In this document: in pieces, positions 26,818 to 37,155 of the stretch
How positions within the stretch are numbered: the first letter of the stretch is position 1
How the letters are laid out: every line of letters starts with the position of its first letter
Assembly (NCBI RefSeq): GCF_048323695.1
Contig: NZ_JBLWFT010000001.1
Location: 558,001 to 622,000 of the forward strand
Length of the DNA: 64,000 bases
Direction: 5' to 3'
From: Aquisalimonas sp007126095
Lineage (GTDB): Bacteria; Pseudomonadota; Gammaproteobacteria; Nitrococcales; Aquisalimonadaceae
Program-made: the position numbers and the translations under genes
The notes under the pieces: model-generated
Told to the model about the DNA's origin: nothing
Database searches by the model: none
The model's input: the letters and a program-made list of their open reading frames with translations, nothing else

Positions 26818-27508
26818 GATGATGATCCGCTTTGTTCGGGTTCAGTGCCTTCAGCATGGCCTCGGCGCCCCGCTGCTCTGCGCGGCGCCGGCTGCCTGCC
26901 TCTCCGACGGTGACCTGCTCGATGCCCGGCACCCGGCACTCGACCCGGAAGGTCTGATCGTGCGACTTGCCGGCAATGTCCAGTACTTCGTAGGACGGCA
27001 GCGAGAGCTTCGCGGACTGCAGGTATTCCTGCAGCCGCGTCTTGGGATCCTTGAGTTCCGCGGCGCTGGGCAGGTTCTCCAGGCGCTCCGCGTAAAGGCG
27101 CACGATGAGGTCCCGGCACGCAATGAAACCGCCGTCGATGTAGACCGCGCCAAACACCCCTTCCAGAGCGTCCGAGAGGATGGAATCCCGCCGGCGGCCG
27201 CCGCTCTTGCGCTCACCGCTACCGAGTCGCAGGTGCGTACCGAGATCAAGCTGTCTGGCGATGGATGCCAGCGTCTCACGGTTGACGAGGCTCGCCCGCA
27301 GACGGCTGAGCCCACCCTCCGAGTCGTTGGGCTGGCGCTGGAACAGCTGATCGGCGATGACGAAATTGAGAATGCTGTCGCCCAGGAACTCCAGGCGTTC
27401 GTTGTTGCGCTCGCTGACGCTGCGGTGTGTCACCGCTTCCTCGAGCAGTTCCGGCTCCCGGAACTGGTAGCGCAAGCGTGCCGACAGTTGCTCGAGGGGG
27501 TCGCTCAC
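26810..27508 (-). CDS. rnc: Ribonuclease III
   Basis: Double-strand RNA endonuclease for rRNA and mRNA processing. 232 residues. The catalytic signature NERLEFLGDSILNFV places E40 and D44, with D113 and E116 in SDALEGVFGAVYIDGG. A double-stranded RNA-binding domain occupies about 155-225. It starts at a GTG that overlaps the stop of the DUF4845 gene (GTGA). Confidence 0.98.
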   Translation of the reverse strand: MSDPLEQLSARLRYQFREPELLEEAVTHRSVSERNNERLEFLGDSILNFVIADQLFQRQPNDSEGGLSRLRASLVNRETLASIARQLDLGTHLRLGSGERKSGGRRRDSILSDALEGVFGAVYIDGGFIACRDLIVRLYAERLENLPSAAELKDPKTRLQEYLQSAKLSLPSYEVLDIAGKSHDQTFRVECRVPGIEQVTVGEAGSRRRAEQRGAEAMLKALNPNKADHHHD

Positions 27509-27927
27509 GGCCGCACCAGCGCTTCTTCCCGGAAGCTGGCGATCCCGTCGAGGTTCGCAATCAACGGGAAACGCCGCTCGTAGGCAACGACGATGGTCAC
27601 GCCCTCGCCGGATCGTTCCACCGAGATGTCGTTGCGGCCGAGTTTGTCGACACTGTTGACCTGCAGCCGGCGCATCAGGGCGCTGCGCACCTCGCCCGGG
27701 CGTGCGCCCCTGAGTTCCGGGGTTCCGGCTACATCGTCGACCACCGACGCCACAGTCATCGATTCCAGATAGATCGGAATGATGCGCAGCACCAGCATGG
27801 CCGCGAAGGCCCCGAGGACGAGCACCAGCATCAGACCGATCAGGCTGAAACCTCGCTGACCGGGTCTGGCGCGATAGATATTACTGGATGCGGTTGCCAA
27901 TACGACTCCAGTTGATCCGGTTCTCAT
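27505..27927 (-). CDS. DUF4845 protein, pilin-like N-terminus
   Basis: 140 residues in the frame from the ATG at 27927. The fold begins GQRGFSLIGLMLVLVLGAF, which mimics the basic leader, G/F cleavage site and hydrophobic helix of type IV pilins, then IIPIYLESMTVASVVDDV and a small C-terminal domain. The DUF4845 family regularly occupies this place between lepB and rnc in gammaproteobacteria; its role is unknown. An in-frame TTG at 27900 with GGAG 5 bases upstream is an alternative start that overlaps lepB less. It is coupled to rnc. Confidence 0.8.
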   Translation of the reverse strand: MRTGSTGVVLATASSNIYRARPGQRGFSLIGLMLVLVLGAFAAMLVLRIIPIYLESMTVASVVDDVAGTPELRGARPGEVRSALMRRLQVNSVDKLGRNDISVERSGEGVTIVVAYERRFPLIANLDGIASFREEALVRP

Positions 27928-28669
27928 AGCCGTTCCAGCTCATCCAGATGAGAAAAGCCCGCCCCACTAGGAGATCCTCGCTGACAGGCCCCCAGCAGCG
28001 GCTGTCGCTACTGCGGTCACGGTTGTCGCCGATAGTGAAATAGTGGCCGTCCGGTACGGTATAACCATCCGGCGAGGCAGCGTAATCCGTGCACCACGTG
28101 CCCCGGGGATGCTGGAGCACTCCGTATTCCCGGTCGCCGAGTGTTTCCGTCATCAACCGTGCCCGCGGTGCCTGGGGCTCATCATAATCGCCAACGTCGG
28201 TCTGTTCGACAAGTTCGCCATTGATGTAGAGCAGGCCATCGTCGTACCGCACGTGATCCCCCGGAAGTGCGACCACCCGCTTGATGAAGTCCTGGCGCGG
28301 GTTGACCGGGTACTTGAAGACAGCCAGATCCCCGCGCTGCGGCTCGCCGGTGGGGATCAGCGATTGGTTGGTCACCGGCAGGCGGACGTCATAGGAGAAT
28401 TTGTTGACCAGGATGAAATCGCCCGCGAGCAGGGTGGGAATCATGGACCCGGAGGGAATGCGGAACGGCTCGACCACGAAGGAGCGGATGACAAGCACCA
28501 CGAGGATCACCGGAAACAGAGACCGGCAGAGGTCCACCCACCAGTTGTCCTTCTCCAGCGCCGGCCGCCCTGCCTTGTGACGTGCACGTCGGTGCATCCA
28601 GGCATACAACACGGTCAGACCGGTGATCAGTGTCACCGCGACCAGCAGCAATTCGAAATCGAGAAGCAT
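27881..28669 (-). CDS. lepB: Signal peptidase I
   Basis: Cleaves signal peptides from exported preproteins at the outer face of the inner membrane. 262 residues. Two N-terminal membrane helices (about 5-25 and 50-66) precede the Ser-Lys dyad: S75 in IPSGSMIPTL and K130 in DFIKRVVALPGD. The later box GDNRDRSSDSRCWGPV is also intact. Its last 47 bases overlap the longest frame of the DUF4845 gene. Confidence 0.97.
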   Translation of the reverse strand: MLLDFELLLVAVTLITGLTVLYAWMHRRARHKAGRPALEKDNWWVDLCRSLFPVILVVLVIRSFVVEPFRIPSGSMIPTLLAGDFILVNKFSYDVRLPVTNQSLIPTGEPQRGDLAVFKYPVNPRQDFIKRVVALPGDHVRYDDGLLYINGELVEQTDVGDYDEPQAPRARLMTETLGDREYGVLQHPRGTWCTDYAASPDGYTVPDGHYFTIGDNRDRSSDSRCWGPVSEDLLVGRAFLIWMSWNGYENRINWSRIGNRIQ

Positions 28670-28707
28670 GGCTCTATCCTTTCCTGACCGGCACGCGACG
28701 CCGGGGC

Positions 28708-30504
<1,797 letters not shown>

Positions 30505-30580
30505 AGTCGCATCGGTTGTGAGTGCCGCGGCGTTCGCGCTGCGTCACGCCGGGGCGGCCCGTTGACCGCCTCCCGACGCA

Positions 30581-30606
30581 AACGTGCCCCGCAGGCGGGG
30601 CACGTT
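30581..30606 (-). terminator. Strong stem-loop between mucD and lepA (possible terminator)
   Basis: AACGTGCCCCGC and GCGGGGCACGTT are exact inverted repeats separated by two bases, giving about an 11-bp stem with a 4-base loop. On the minus strand only TTTGC follows, so termination may be partial. It could tune flow from the stress operon into lepA. Confidence 0.5.
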
Positions 30607-30658
30607 CCGAAAGCTGCCGACACTTGAAGTGTGCCGGTATTGTACCGATTCAGCGCGC

Positions 30659-32098
30659 TTACGGGAGCCTGAGCGGCAAAAACCGCGGACTTCCGTTACG
30701 CATCAGCAACACCGGTACCACTCGACCGTCCTCAAGGCCCTGGGCAATGGATTCGAAAGTTTCCACCGAATCAACCCGCTGCTGGTCGAGCATGGTGATG
30801 ACGTCGCCCTGACGGATTCCGGATTGCCGTGCCGGGCCTTCCGCAAGCCGCTCCACGAGTACGCCGGCCTGATCGATGCCACGCTCCTCCCGGTCCTGAT
30901 CGGACAGGTCACGCAGTTCCATGCCGAAGTACTCAGCTGCCGGTTCCGGCTCTTCGGGCACCTCCTGTTCCTGCTGCTGTTGCTGTGCCATCTCGTCCGG
31001 CAGTTCGCCAAGGGTGACGGTCACTTCGCGGTGCTCGCCGTCACGGATGATCTCGAGGATGACTTCGGCGTCCGCCCGCATGCGTCCGACCATCGGCGGC
31101 AGCTCGGAGGACGTTCCTATCTCCTGGCCTTCGAACCGGACGATCACGTCTCCCGCTTCCAGATCGGCGTCCGCAGCCGGGCTGTCGGACGTCACCTGGG
31201 CGACCAGCGCACCATGCGGACGGTCCATGCCGAAAGACTCTGCCAGGTCCCGGTCAACATCCTGGATCAGAACACCAAGCCAGCCGCGGGCAACGCGACC
31301 ATCCGTGCGGAGCTGGTCAACCACGTCCATGGCCAGCTCCACCGGGATGGCGAAGGATAGCCCCATGAAACCGCCGCTGCGGCTGTAGATATGGGAGTTG
31401 ATTCCGACCACTTCACCGTCCAGGTTGAACAGCGGCCCTCCGGAGTTGCCGGGGTTGATCGCCACATCGGTCTGGATGAACGGCACGTAGTTATCCTGGG
31501 GCAGGCTGCGCCGTTTGGCGCTGACAATGCCCGCCGTCACCGAGTGCTCGAACCCGAACGGCGAGCCGATGGCCAGAACCCACTCGCCGACGGACAGGTC
31601 GGCGGATGAGCCGATCGACACTGTTGGTAGGTCTTCGGCATCAATGTTCAGCAGTGCCAGATCGCTGCGCTCATCATAGCCAACCACTTCCGCGGTGTAC
31701 TGGCGGCGGTCGCTCAGTTTCACGACCACCTCGTCTGCGTTCTGGACCACGTGATAGTTGGTGACGATGTCGCCGTCCGACGAAATGATGAACCCGGAGC
31801 CGAGGGATTCGGAATCGAACGGCTGCGGGGGCTGCTGGCCTTCGCCCCGCTCCCCGCCGAAGCGCTCGAAGAACTCCCGGAATGGGTGATCTTCGGGGAG
31901 ATCGCCCATCCCTCCCCGCTCGCCGCTCTCGCGGGACTGAGTTGAGCTGATGTTCACCACTGCCGGACTGTTCTGATCCACCAGCCCGGCGAAGTCAGGC
32001 AGCCCGTCGCGGGCATGCGCCTGCGACGCTGCCAGTGCAGCCATCAGAGTGAGGCTACAGAGGCTAACCAGGAACTTTCGAGTCATAACCTGTCGCAT
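30659..32098 (-). CDS. mucD: Periplasmic serine endoprotease of the DegP/MucD (Do) family
   Basis: 479 residues. A signal peptide (about 1-29, cleaved after SQAHA) directs it to the periplasm. The trypsin-like domain has the triad H116 (TNYHVVQ), D146 (ERSDLALL) and S219 (NPGNSGGPL). Two PDZ domains follow at about 265-365 and 385-475. It degrades or holds misfolded envelope proteins and, in the AlgU system, restrains the stress response. It lies last in the rpoE-rseA-rseC-mucD group. The ATG at 32098 has GGGAAG about 6 bases upstream; an ATG at 32086 is possible. Confidence 0.95.
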   Translation of the reverse strand: MRQVMTRKFLVSLCSLTLMAALAASQAHARDGLPDFAGLVDQNSPAVVNISSTQSRESGERGGMGDLPEDHPFREFFERFGGERGEGQQPPQPFDSESLGSGFIISSDGDIVTNYHVVQNADEVVVKLSDRRQYTAEVVGYDERSDLALLNIDAEDLPTVSIGSSADLSVGEWVLAIGSPFGFEHSVTAGIVSAKRRSLPQDNYVPFIQTDVAINPGNSGGPLFNLDGEVVGINSHIYSRSGGFMGLSFAIPVELAMDVVDQLRTDGRVARGWLGVLIQDVDRDLAESFGMDRPHGALVAQVTSDSPAADADLEAGDVIVRFEGQEIGTSSELPPMVGRMRADAEVILEIIRDGEHREVTVTLGELPDEMAQQQQQEQEVPEEPEPAAEYFGMELRDLSDQDREERGIDQAGVLVERLAEGPARQSGIRQGDVITMLDQQRVDSVETFESIAQGLEDGRVVPVLLMRNGSPRFLPLRLP

Positions 32099-32204
32099 GT
32101 GCTGCTTCCCCGTGCTCTCCATCGTGCGTCGACTCCGGTCGGGCCCGAGGCCACCGAACGTCCCGTCCGGACAACCGGGAGACTATGCTTCCCGGTTGTC
32201 CCAA

Positions 32205-32654
32205 TCATTCGTTCCGGCTGTCACCCTGCGCCGGCCAGTTGCCGAGGACCGTCGGGCGATAGGCACCGCGATCCGACATTCTCCGCGCCAGCGCGCGGGC
32301 CGCAACCAATCCGATCACAAATCCTGTCCCCGCAGCGGGAACAGCAATGGCGTCACCCCAGGGCGAGCCCAGCAGGGCCGCTACCAGCAGCGCGAGGACA
32401 GGCAAGAGGTAGACCACCGCCGCACCGGAAACAAGGCCCTGCTCCGGTATTCCGACTTCCACGCGCTGCCCCGGCCGCAGCGCCAGGCCGGTCTGGCACG
32501 TGATCTCTGCTGTACGCCCGGGCACGGCGCTGGCAAGAAGGCCGATGCCGCAGCCCCGACGGATATCACAACCGGAGCAGGCGCCATGCCGCTGGATGCG
32601 GACGCGGCAGCGATCGCTCCCGGTTGCGACGACCTGCCCCTGTTCACGAATCAT
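32205..32654 (-). CDS. rseC: RseC/MucC family regulator (SoxR-reducing system type)
   Basis: 149 residues. The N-terminal cytoplasmic part has the family cysteine pattern C26-x2-C29-x5-C35 (GACSGCDIRRGCG), plus C16. Two membrane helices follow (about 74-94 and 99-117). In relatives RseC modestly affects sigma-E activity and takes part in electron delivery to SoxR. It directly follows rseA, where rseB would normally intervene. Confidence 0.9.
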   Translation of the reverse strand: MIREQGQVVATGSDRCRVRIQRHGACSGCDIRRGCGIGLLASAVPGRTAEITCQTGLALRPGQRVEVGIPEQGLVSGAAVVYLLPVLALLVAALLGSPWGDAIAVPAAGTGFVIGLVAARALARRMSDRGAYRPTVLGNWPAQGDSRNE

Positions 32655-32666
32655 GCCGGGGCAGCG

Positions 32667-33230
32667 TCAGTTCTCGCCCCGTCGGCTGCTGACGCCGACA
32701 GGCCGTGAGAGAAAGTCGAGCTGCGGCTCCGAGCGCTCCCTGATGACGGCGTATTCATCCAGTCGCGTCTGGATATCCGAGTCGAGGCGATCCCACTGGA
32801 TGTTCTCCGCAGCAACCGGCTGTCCCGACGATGTCTGCTGCACGGACGACGGCGCACTTGCTGTCTCGATCATGTCCCCATCTGGTGATGAGGACTGCTG
32901 AGGCCAGATGGCAATTGCAACGAGAGCAACGGAAGCGGCGATTGCCGCGCCACCGACCGGACGGAGCCACCAGCGTTGACCGCCGTCGTGTCGTGGGGGT
33001 ATAGAGTGCGCGGGCTCATGATCCAGCGCGGCCGAGACCCGCGCTGCCAGGGACGTGTCCACGTGATCCGGCAGATTCCGGTGGAGCGCTTCGCGAATCA
33101 CCGCATAGCGGCCCATCTGGCCAGCAATGTCCTCACTTCGCTCTGCAAGGCGAAGCAGAAACTGCGTCTCGGAGTCAGGCAGTTCATCGTCGCTCAGCGC
33201 CGAAATCTGCTCCTGGTAGGGTTTCGTCAT
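32667..33230 (-). CDS. rseA: Anti-sigma-E factor RseA/MucA
   Basis: 187 residues. The N-terminal cytoplasmic domain (ISALSDDELPDSETQFLLRLAE, about 9-30; RYAVIREALHRNLPD) is the sigma-binding fold, followed by one membrane helix at about 92-109 (GGAAIAASVALVAIAIWP) and a periplasmic tail. Stress-induced cleavage of the tail and helix releases RpoE. It starts 17 bases after rpoE. The periplasmic tail of about 78 residues is fairly short. Confidence 0.9.
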   Translation of the reverse strand: MTKPYQEQISALSDDELPDSETQFLLRLAERSEDIAGQMGRYAVIREALHRNLPDHVDTSLAARVSAALDHEPAHSIPPRHDGGQRWWLRPVGGAAIAASVALVAIAIWPQQSSSPDGDMIETASAPSSVQQTSSGQPVAAENIQWDRLDSDIQTRLDEYAVIRERSEPQLDFLSRPVGVSSRRGEN

Positions 33231-33247
33231 GGCACCACCACTGTCTG

Positions 33248-33829
33248 CTATTTGTTATCAAGCAACGGCTTCAACCGGTTGTCGATCGCTTCCCGCGCCC
33301 GGAAAATCCTTGACCGCACGGTCCCCACCGGGCAATCCATTGCCTGCGCAATCTCTTCGTAACTCAGACCGTCCAGCTCGCGAAGGGTGATCGCCGTTCG
33401 CAGATCGTCGGGTAAGGCTTCGATGGCATCGAAGACGGTCCGTTCAATCTCCTCACGCTGGGCGAGCCCTTCGGGCGTATCCGTTTCCCGCAACAGTGAA
33501 TCACCGGCGTACTGCTCGGCGTCCTGAGCGTCCACGTCACTGCCGGGAGGCCGGCGCCCCTGGGCGACGAGATAGTTCTTCGCCGTGTTGGCGCCAATGC
33601 GGTAGATCCATGTATAGAAGCTACTTTCGCCGCGAAAGTTCGGCAATGCCCGATAGGCCTTGATAAACGTTTCCTGCGCGACATCCTGAGCCTCGCTGGG
33701 ATCGGTTACATACCGCGATATCATCTTGACGAGCTTGAACTGATATTTCTGAACAAGCAGGTCAAAGGCCTTCTTATCACCGGCCTGCACACGCTCGACG
33801 AGCTGTTGGTCGACCTTTGCATTGGTCAT
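33248..33829 (-). CDS. rpoE: RNA polymerase sigma factor RpoE/AlgU
   Basis: 193-residue ECF sigma factor. Region 2 carries YQFKLVKMISRYVTDPSEAQDVAQETFIKAYRALPNF, with the -10 recognition segment ESSFYTWIYRIGANTAKNYL. Region 4 ends DGLSYEEIAQAMDCPVGTVRSRIFRAREAI, which reads the -35. It controls envelope-stress genes and is held by RseA, encoded next. A sigma-E-like promoter lies just upstream, consistent with autoregulation. Confidence 0.97.
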   Translation of the reverse strand: MTNAKVDQQLVERVQAGDKKAFDLLVQKYQFKLVKMISRYVTDPSEAQDVAQETFIKAYRALPNFRGESSFYTWIYRIGANTAKNYLVAQGRRPPGSDVDAQDAEQYAGDSLLRETDTPEGLAQREEIERTVFDAIEALPDDLRTAITLRELDGLSYEEIAQAMDCPVGTVRSRIFRAREAIDNRLKPLLDNK

Positions 33830-33873
33830 TCAGCCCGTCCTTTCACGGTCATTCCACTGACCGCGTCACTGCG

Positions 33874-33901
33874 GTAGACATTGATGGGCATGGATAGTTC
33901 G
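33874..33901 (-). promoter_or_regulatory. Candidate sigma-E/AlgU-dependent promoter of rpoE
   Basis: On the minus strand CGAACTA (33895-33901) and GTCTAC (33874-33879) resemble the sigma-E -35 (GGAACTT) and -10 (GTCTAA) elements, with 15 bases between them. Transcription would start about 37 bases before the rpoE ATG. Confidence 0.55.
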
Positions 33902-34105
33902 CGCACTTCAGCGGATTGTGTTTAGATAAGTGCCGGTCGCGCCGCCCTGCTCCGCGATACTGACCGCGAATCGGCTCCGGCCCCTCGATCTGGCCGGATT
34001 CAGGCAGGCCTTAACGGCCACTGAGGGTAGCCGATCGTCCAAGTACGCTGCAAGCAGCCTCGGCGGCAGAACGGCCTCACAGTCACAACGGCAAGGGCGG
34101 AATCC

Positions 34106-35698
34106 GTGCCAGAGCCTGATCAGTTTGATGTTGTCATTGTCGGCAGCGGCGCAGCGGGGCTGACGCTGGCCCTGCGCCTCCCCGAGCATGTCCGCATCGC
34201 CGTCCTCTCGAAGGGGCCGCTCACCGAAGGCTCCAGTCTCTATGCCCAGGGCGGGATTTCCGCCGTGTTCGACGAAGCCGACTCCGTCGAGTCCCATGTG
34301 GCCGACACCCTGGATGCGGGGGGCGGCCTGACCGACAGCGATACGGCCCGCTTCGTCGCCGAGAACGCGCCCAGGTGCATCCACTGGCTCATTGGCAACG
34401 AGGTGCCGTTCTCCCGCGAGGAAGGCCCGGACGGTGGCCTGCACCTGCACCGCGAAGGGGGGCATTCGTACCGCCGCATCGTGCATGCGGCCGATGCCAC
34501 GGGCCGTGCGGTGGAAACCACGCTGGAGGGCCTTGTACGTCGTCGCGCCAACGTCACGGTGCTGGAGCATCATCTGGCGGTGGATCTCATTACCGCCAGT
34601 CGCCTCGGGCATGCCCCCCAGCGCTGCGTCGGAGTCTATGGCCTGGATGTTGCCAGTGGCCGTGTGCGTCCGATTGCGGCACGGACCGTGGTACTGGCCA
34701 CCGGCGGCGCCAGCAAGGTCTATCTCTATACCAGTAACCCGGACGGCGCGACGGGCGACGGCATCGCCATGGCGTGGCGTGCGGGTTGTCGCGTCGCGAA
34801 CATGGAGTTCAACCAGTTCCATCCCACGTGCCTCTTTCACCCCAAGGCGAAGTCGTTTCTGCTCAGTGAGGCGCTGCGGGGCGAAGGGGCCCACCTCCTG
34901 CTGCCGGATGGGAGCCGGTTCATGCACCGGTTCGACGACCGGGGGGAGCTGGCTCCCCGGGACATTGTCGCCCGGGCCATCGACCACGAAATGAAACGGT
35001 TGGGCGCGGACTGCGTCTATCTGGACATCTCCCACCGCGAAGCGGACTTCATCAGGGAGCACTTCCCAACCATTCACGAACAGTGCCTCCAGTTCGGTTT
35101 CGACCTCACCCGGGAGCCGGTGCCCGTGGTTCCGGCGGCCCACTACACCTGCGGCGGCGTCGTCGTCGATCAGCGCGGGCAGACCGATCTCCCCGGCCTT
35201 TACGCCATCGGCGAGGTGTCCTGTACCGGGCTGCACGGCGCCAACCGACTGGCAAGCAACTCGCTGCTTGAGTGTCTTGTCTACGGTACGGCCGCGGCGG
35301 ATCACATCGCGGCGGCACTCCCCGGGGTTGCGTCGCCACCCGCCCTGCCCCCATGGGACGAGAGCCGGGTCAGTGACTCCGACGAACAGGTGGTGGTCAG
35401 CCACAACTGGGATGAGTTGCGCCGCTTCATGTGGGACTACGTGGGCATCGTGCGTACCAGCAAGCGTCTTGAGCGGGCGCGCCGTCGCGTGGACCTGCTG
35501 CAGGGTGAGATCAGGGAGTATTACGGCAATTTCCGCGTCAATGCGGACTTGCTGGAGTTGCGCAACCTGGCGATGGTGGCGGAGCTGATCATCCGCTGCG
35601 CCCAGGAGCGGCGCGAGAGCCGCGGACTGCACTACACGCTGGATTACCCGGACAGATTGCCGGACGCACTGCCGACCGTGCTGACGCCGAGCAGATAG
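34106..35698 (+). CDS. nadB: L-aspartate oxidase
   Basis: FAD enzyme that makes iminoaspartate, the first step of de novo NAD synthesis. 530 residues from a GTG. The FAD-binding start is DVVIVGSGAAGLTLAL. LYAQGGISAVFDEADS, MEFNQFHPTCLFHP and LHGANRLASNSLLE are the conserved substrate and flavin segments shared with SdhA. It is divergent from rpoE, a common arrangement in this class, and its 3' end overlaps ygfX by 55 bases. Confidence 0.96.
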   Translation: MPEPDQFDVVIVGSGAAGLTLALRLPEHVRIAVLSKGPLTEGSSLYAQGGISAVFDEADSVESHVADTLDAGGGLTDSDTARFVAENAPRCIHWLIGNEVPFSREEGPDGGLHLHREGGHSYRRIVHAADATGRAVETTLEGLVRRRANVTVLEHHLAVDLITASRLGHAPQRCVGVYGLDVASGRVRPIAARTVVLATGGASKVYLYTSNPDGATGDGIAMAWRAGCRVANMEFNQFHPTCLFHPKAKSFLLSEALRGEGAHLLLPDGSRFMHRFDDRGELAPRDIVARAIDHEMKRLGADCVYLDISHREADFIREHFPTIHEQCLQFGFDLTREPVPVVPAAHYTCGGVVVDQRGQTDLPGLYAIGEVSCTGLHGANRLASNSLLECLVYGTAAADHIAAALPGVASPPALPPWDESRVSDSDEQVVVSHNWDELRRFMWDYVGIVRTSKRLERARRRVDLLQGEIREYYGNFRVNADLLELRNLAMVAELIIRCAQERRESRGLHYTLDYPDRLPDALPTVLTPSR

Positions 35699-36111
35699 CA
35701 CAGCCGGCGCCGGCATCGACCGCTCATGGCATCACGAGGCAGCACCAGCGCGGCCCATGCCCTGTCGTCGCCGCGCAGGTAGAGCACGCACAGCCAAGGA
35801 TGACGAAACCACCCGGCCAGCTCCCATTCCCGGATGCCGTCGGCAGTGTCCGTGCAGACCGATCCCGAGGCTACGTCCAGGCTGAACCAGTCGCACTCCA
35901 GTGGCCGGGCCAGAAGGGAAAGGCGCGTGGCGAAGACCGTGAGCGGGATCAGGATCAGTAGTGCGGTCAATACCGTCACGGACGCGCTCAGCGCAGCCAC
36001 AGCCCCGATCAAGACCAGGGCGTGTTGCCAGTGGTGGGCAGCACGCGACGGGTTAACGTAAAAGCCCGAAGTCGCTGCGGATTCGCTCCACGAGTGCCGC
36101 GAGTTCGGCAT
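35644..36111 (-). CDS. ygfX: YgfX-like small membrane protein
   Basis: 155 residues in the frame from the ATG at 36111. The conserved part starts at about VNPSRAAHHWQHAL, then has a hydrophobic hairpin (ALVLIGAVAALSASVTVLTALLILIPLTVFA) and a soluble C-terminal domain ending RRRLCYLLGV. This matches YgfX, the membrane partner of SdhE. No ATG, GTG or TTG lies between the sdhE stop and the conserved region, so the start must lie inside sdhE (59-base overlap) or be non-canonical. The tail overlaps nadB by 55 bases. Its role is unsettled; a toxin function has been proposed in E. coli. Confidence 0.65.
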   Translation of the reverse strand: MPNSRHSWSESAATSGFYVNPSRAAHHWQHALVLIGAVAALSASVTVLTALLILIPLTVFATRLSLLARPLECDWFSLDVASGSVCTDTADGIREWELAGWFRHPWLCVLYLRGDDRAWAALVLPRDAMSGRCRRRLCYLLGVSTVGSASGNLSG

Positions 36112-36301
36112 CGTCCGGCACCTCTCCCTGGTAGAACCAGCCGAACAGGGTGTCGTCCTGACACCCCAATAACGTCTCGAATGCCTCACGCCCGGAGGCA
36201 TCCAGTGTGGCGTAGCCGTTAGCGAGAAAATGCTCCAGGAGCAGGTCCAGCTCCCGCATCCCCCGTCGACACCGCCAGCGCAGTCTGGAGCGTTCACTCA
36301 C
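36053..36301 (-). CDS. sdhE: Succinate dehydrogenase assembly factor SdhE
   Basis: 82 residues. It has the diagnostic R-G-M-R-E near the start (13-17), then LDLLLEHFLANGYATLD, FETLLGCQDDTLFGWF and a short helical end, the five-helix SdhE/SDHAF2 fold. It promotes covalent FAD attachment to SdhA. It follows sdhB by 27 bases on the same strand, which supports this role. Confidence 0.93.
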   Translation of the reverse strand: MSERSRLRWRCRRGMRELDLLLEHFLANGYATLDASGREAFETLLGCQDDTLFGWFYQGEVPDDAELAALVERIRSDFGLLR

Positions 36302-36328
36302 AACTCTTGCCCCCAGTCGCGACGCGGT

Positions 36329-37108
36329 TCAGCGCCGCTCGATCATGAGTTTCTTGATCTCCGCGATGGCCTTGGCCGGGTTCAGACCCTTCGGACACGT
36401 CTGCGCGCAGTTCATGATCGTATGGCAGCGGTAGAGCTTGAACGGATCCTCGAGATCGTCCAGCCGCTCACCGGTGGTCTCGTCCCGGCTGTCGACAATC
36501 CAGCGATAGGCTTGAAGCAGCACGGCGGGGCCGAGATAGCGGTCCCCATTCCACCAGTAGCTCGGGCACGACGTGGTGCAACAGGCGCACAGGATGCACT
36601 CGTACAGCCCGTCGAGCTTGGCCCGGTCTTCCTTGCTCTGCAGGCGCTCCCGGTCCGGCGGCGTTGCCGTCTCGGTGCGAATCCAGGGGCGGATGGAGGC
36701 ATACTGGGCGTAAAAGTGGGTGAGATCCGGCACAAGATCCTTGACCACCGGCATGTGCGGCAGTGGGTAGACGCGGACGGCACCGTCCACTTCGTCACAC
36801 GCCTTGGTGCACGCCAGGGTGTTCTGGCCGTCGATGTTCATGGCGCAGGAGCCGCAGATCCCCTCGCGGCAGGAACGGCGGAACGTCAGCGACGGATCAA
36901 CCTCGTTCTTGATCTTGATCAGCGCGTCGAGAACCATCGGACCGCAATCGTCCATGTCCAGCTCGAAGGTGTCGATCCGCGGGTTCTGCCCTTCGTCCGG
37001 GTGCCAGCGATAGACCTTGAACTCGCGAACGTTGCTCGCACCGTCCGGGGCAGACCACGTCTTGCCCTGACCGACCCGGGAATTCTTTGGAAGCTTGAAC
37101 TCTGCCAT
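36329..37108 (-). CDS. sdhB: Succinate dehydrogenase iron-sulfur subunit
   Basis: 259 residues. The N-terminal ferredoxin domain binds [2Fe-2S] through C80, C85, C88 and C100 (CREGICGSC). The C-terminal domain has CILCACCTTSC (C171-C181) and CHTIMNCAQTCPKGL for the [4Fe-4S] and [3Fe-4S] clusters. It passes electrons from SdhA flavin to quinone at SdhCD. The N-terminus is about 20 residues longer than that of E. coli SdhB. Confidence 0.97.
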   Translation of the reverse strand: MAEFKLPKNSRVGQGKTWSAPDGASNVREFKVYRWHPDEGQNPRIDTFELDMDDCGPMVLDALIKIKNEVDPSLTFRRSCREGICGSCAMNIDGQNTLACTKACDEVDGAVRVYPLPHMPVVKDLVPDLTHFYAQYASIRPWIRTETATPPDRERLQSKEDRAKLDGLYECILCACCTTSCPSYWWNGDRYLGPAVLLQAYRWIVDSRDETTGERLDDLEDPFKLYRCHTIMNCAQTCPKGLNPAKAIAEIKKLMIERR

Positions 37109-37155
37109 TGGCTGTCAACCTCGTTACTTGCTGGCCTGCAACGCCTGTCGGTGGA

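Noticed and set aside
33908..35716. A 602-codon minus-strand frame across nadB
   Set aside because: Antisense shadow of nadB with no domains.
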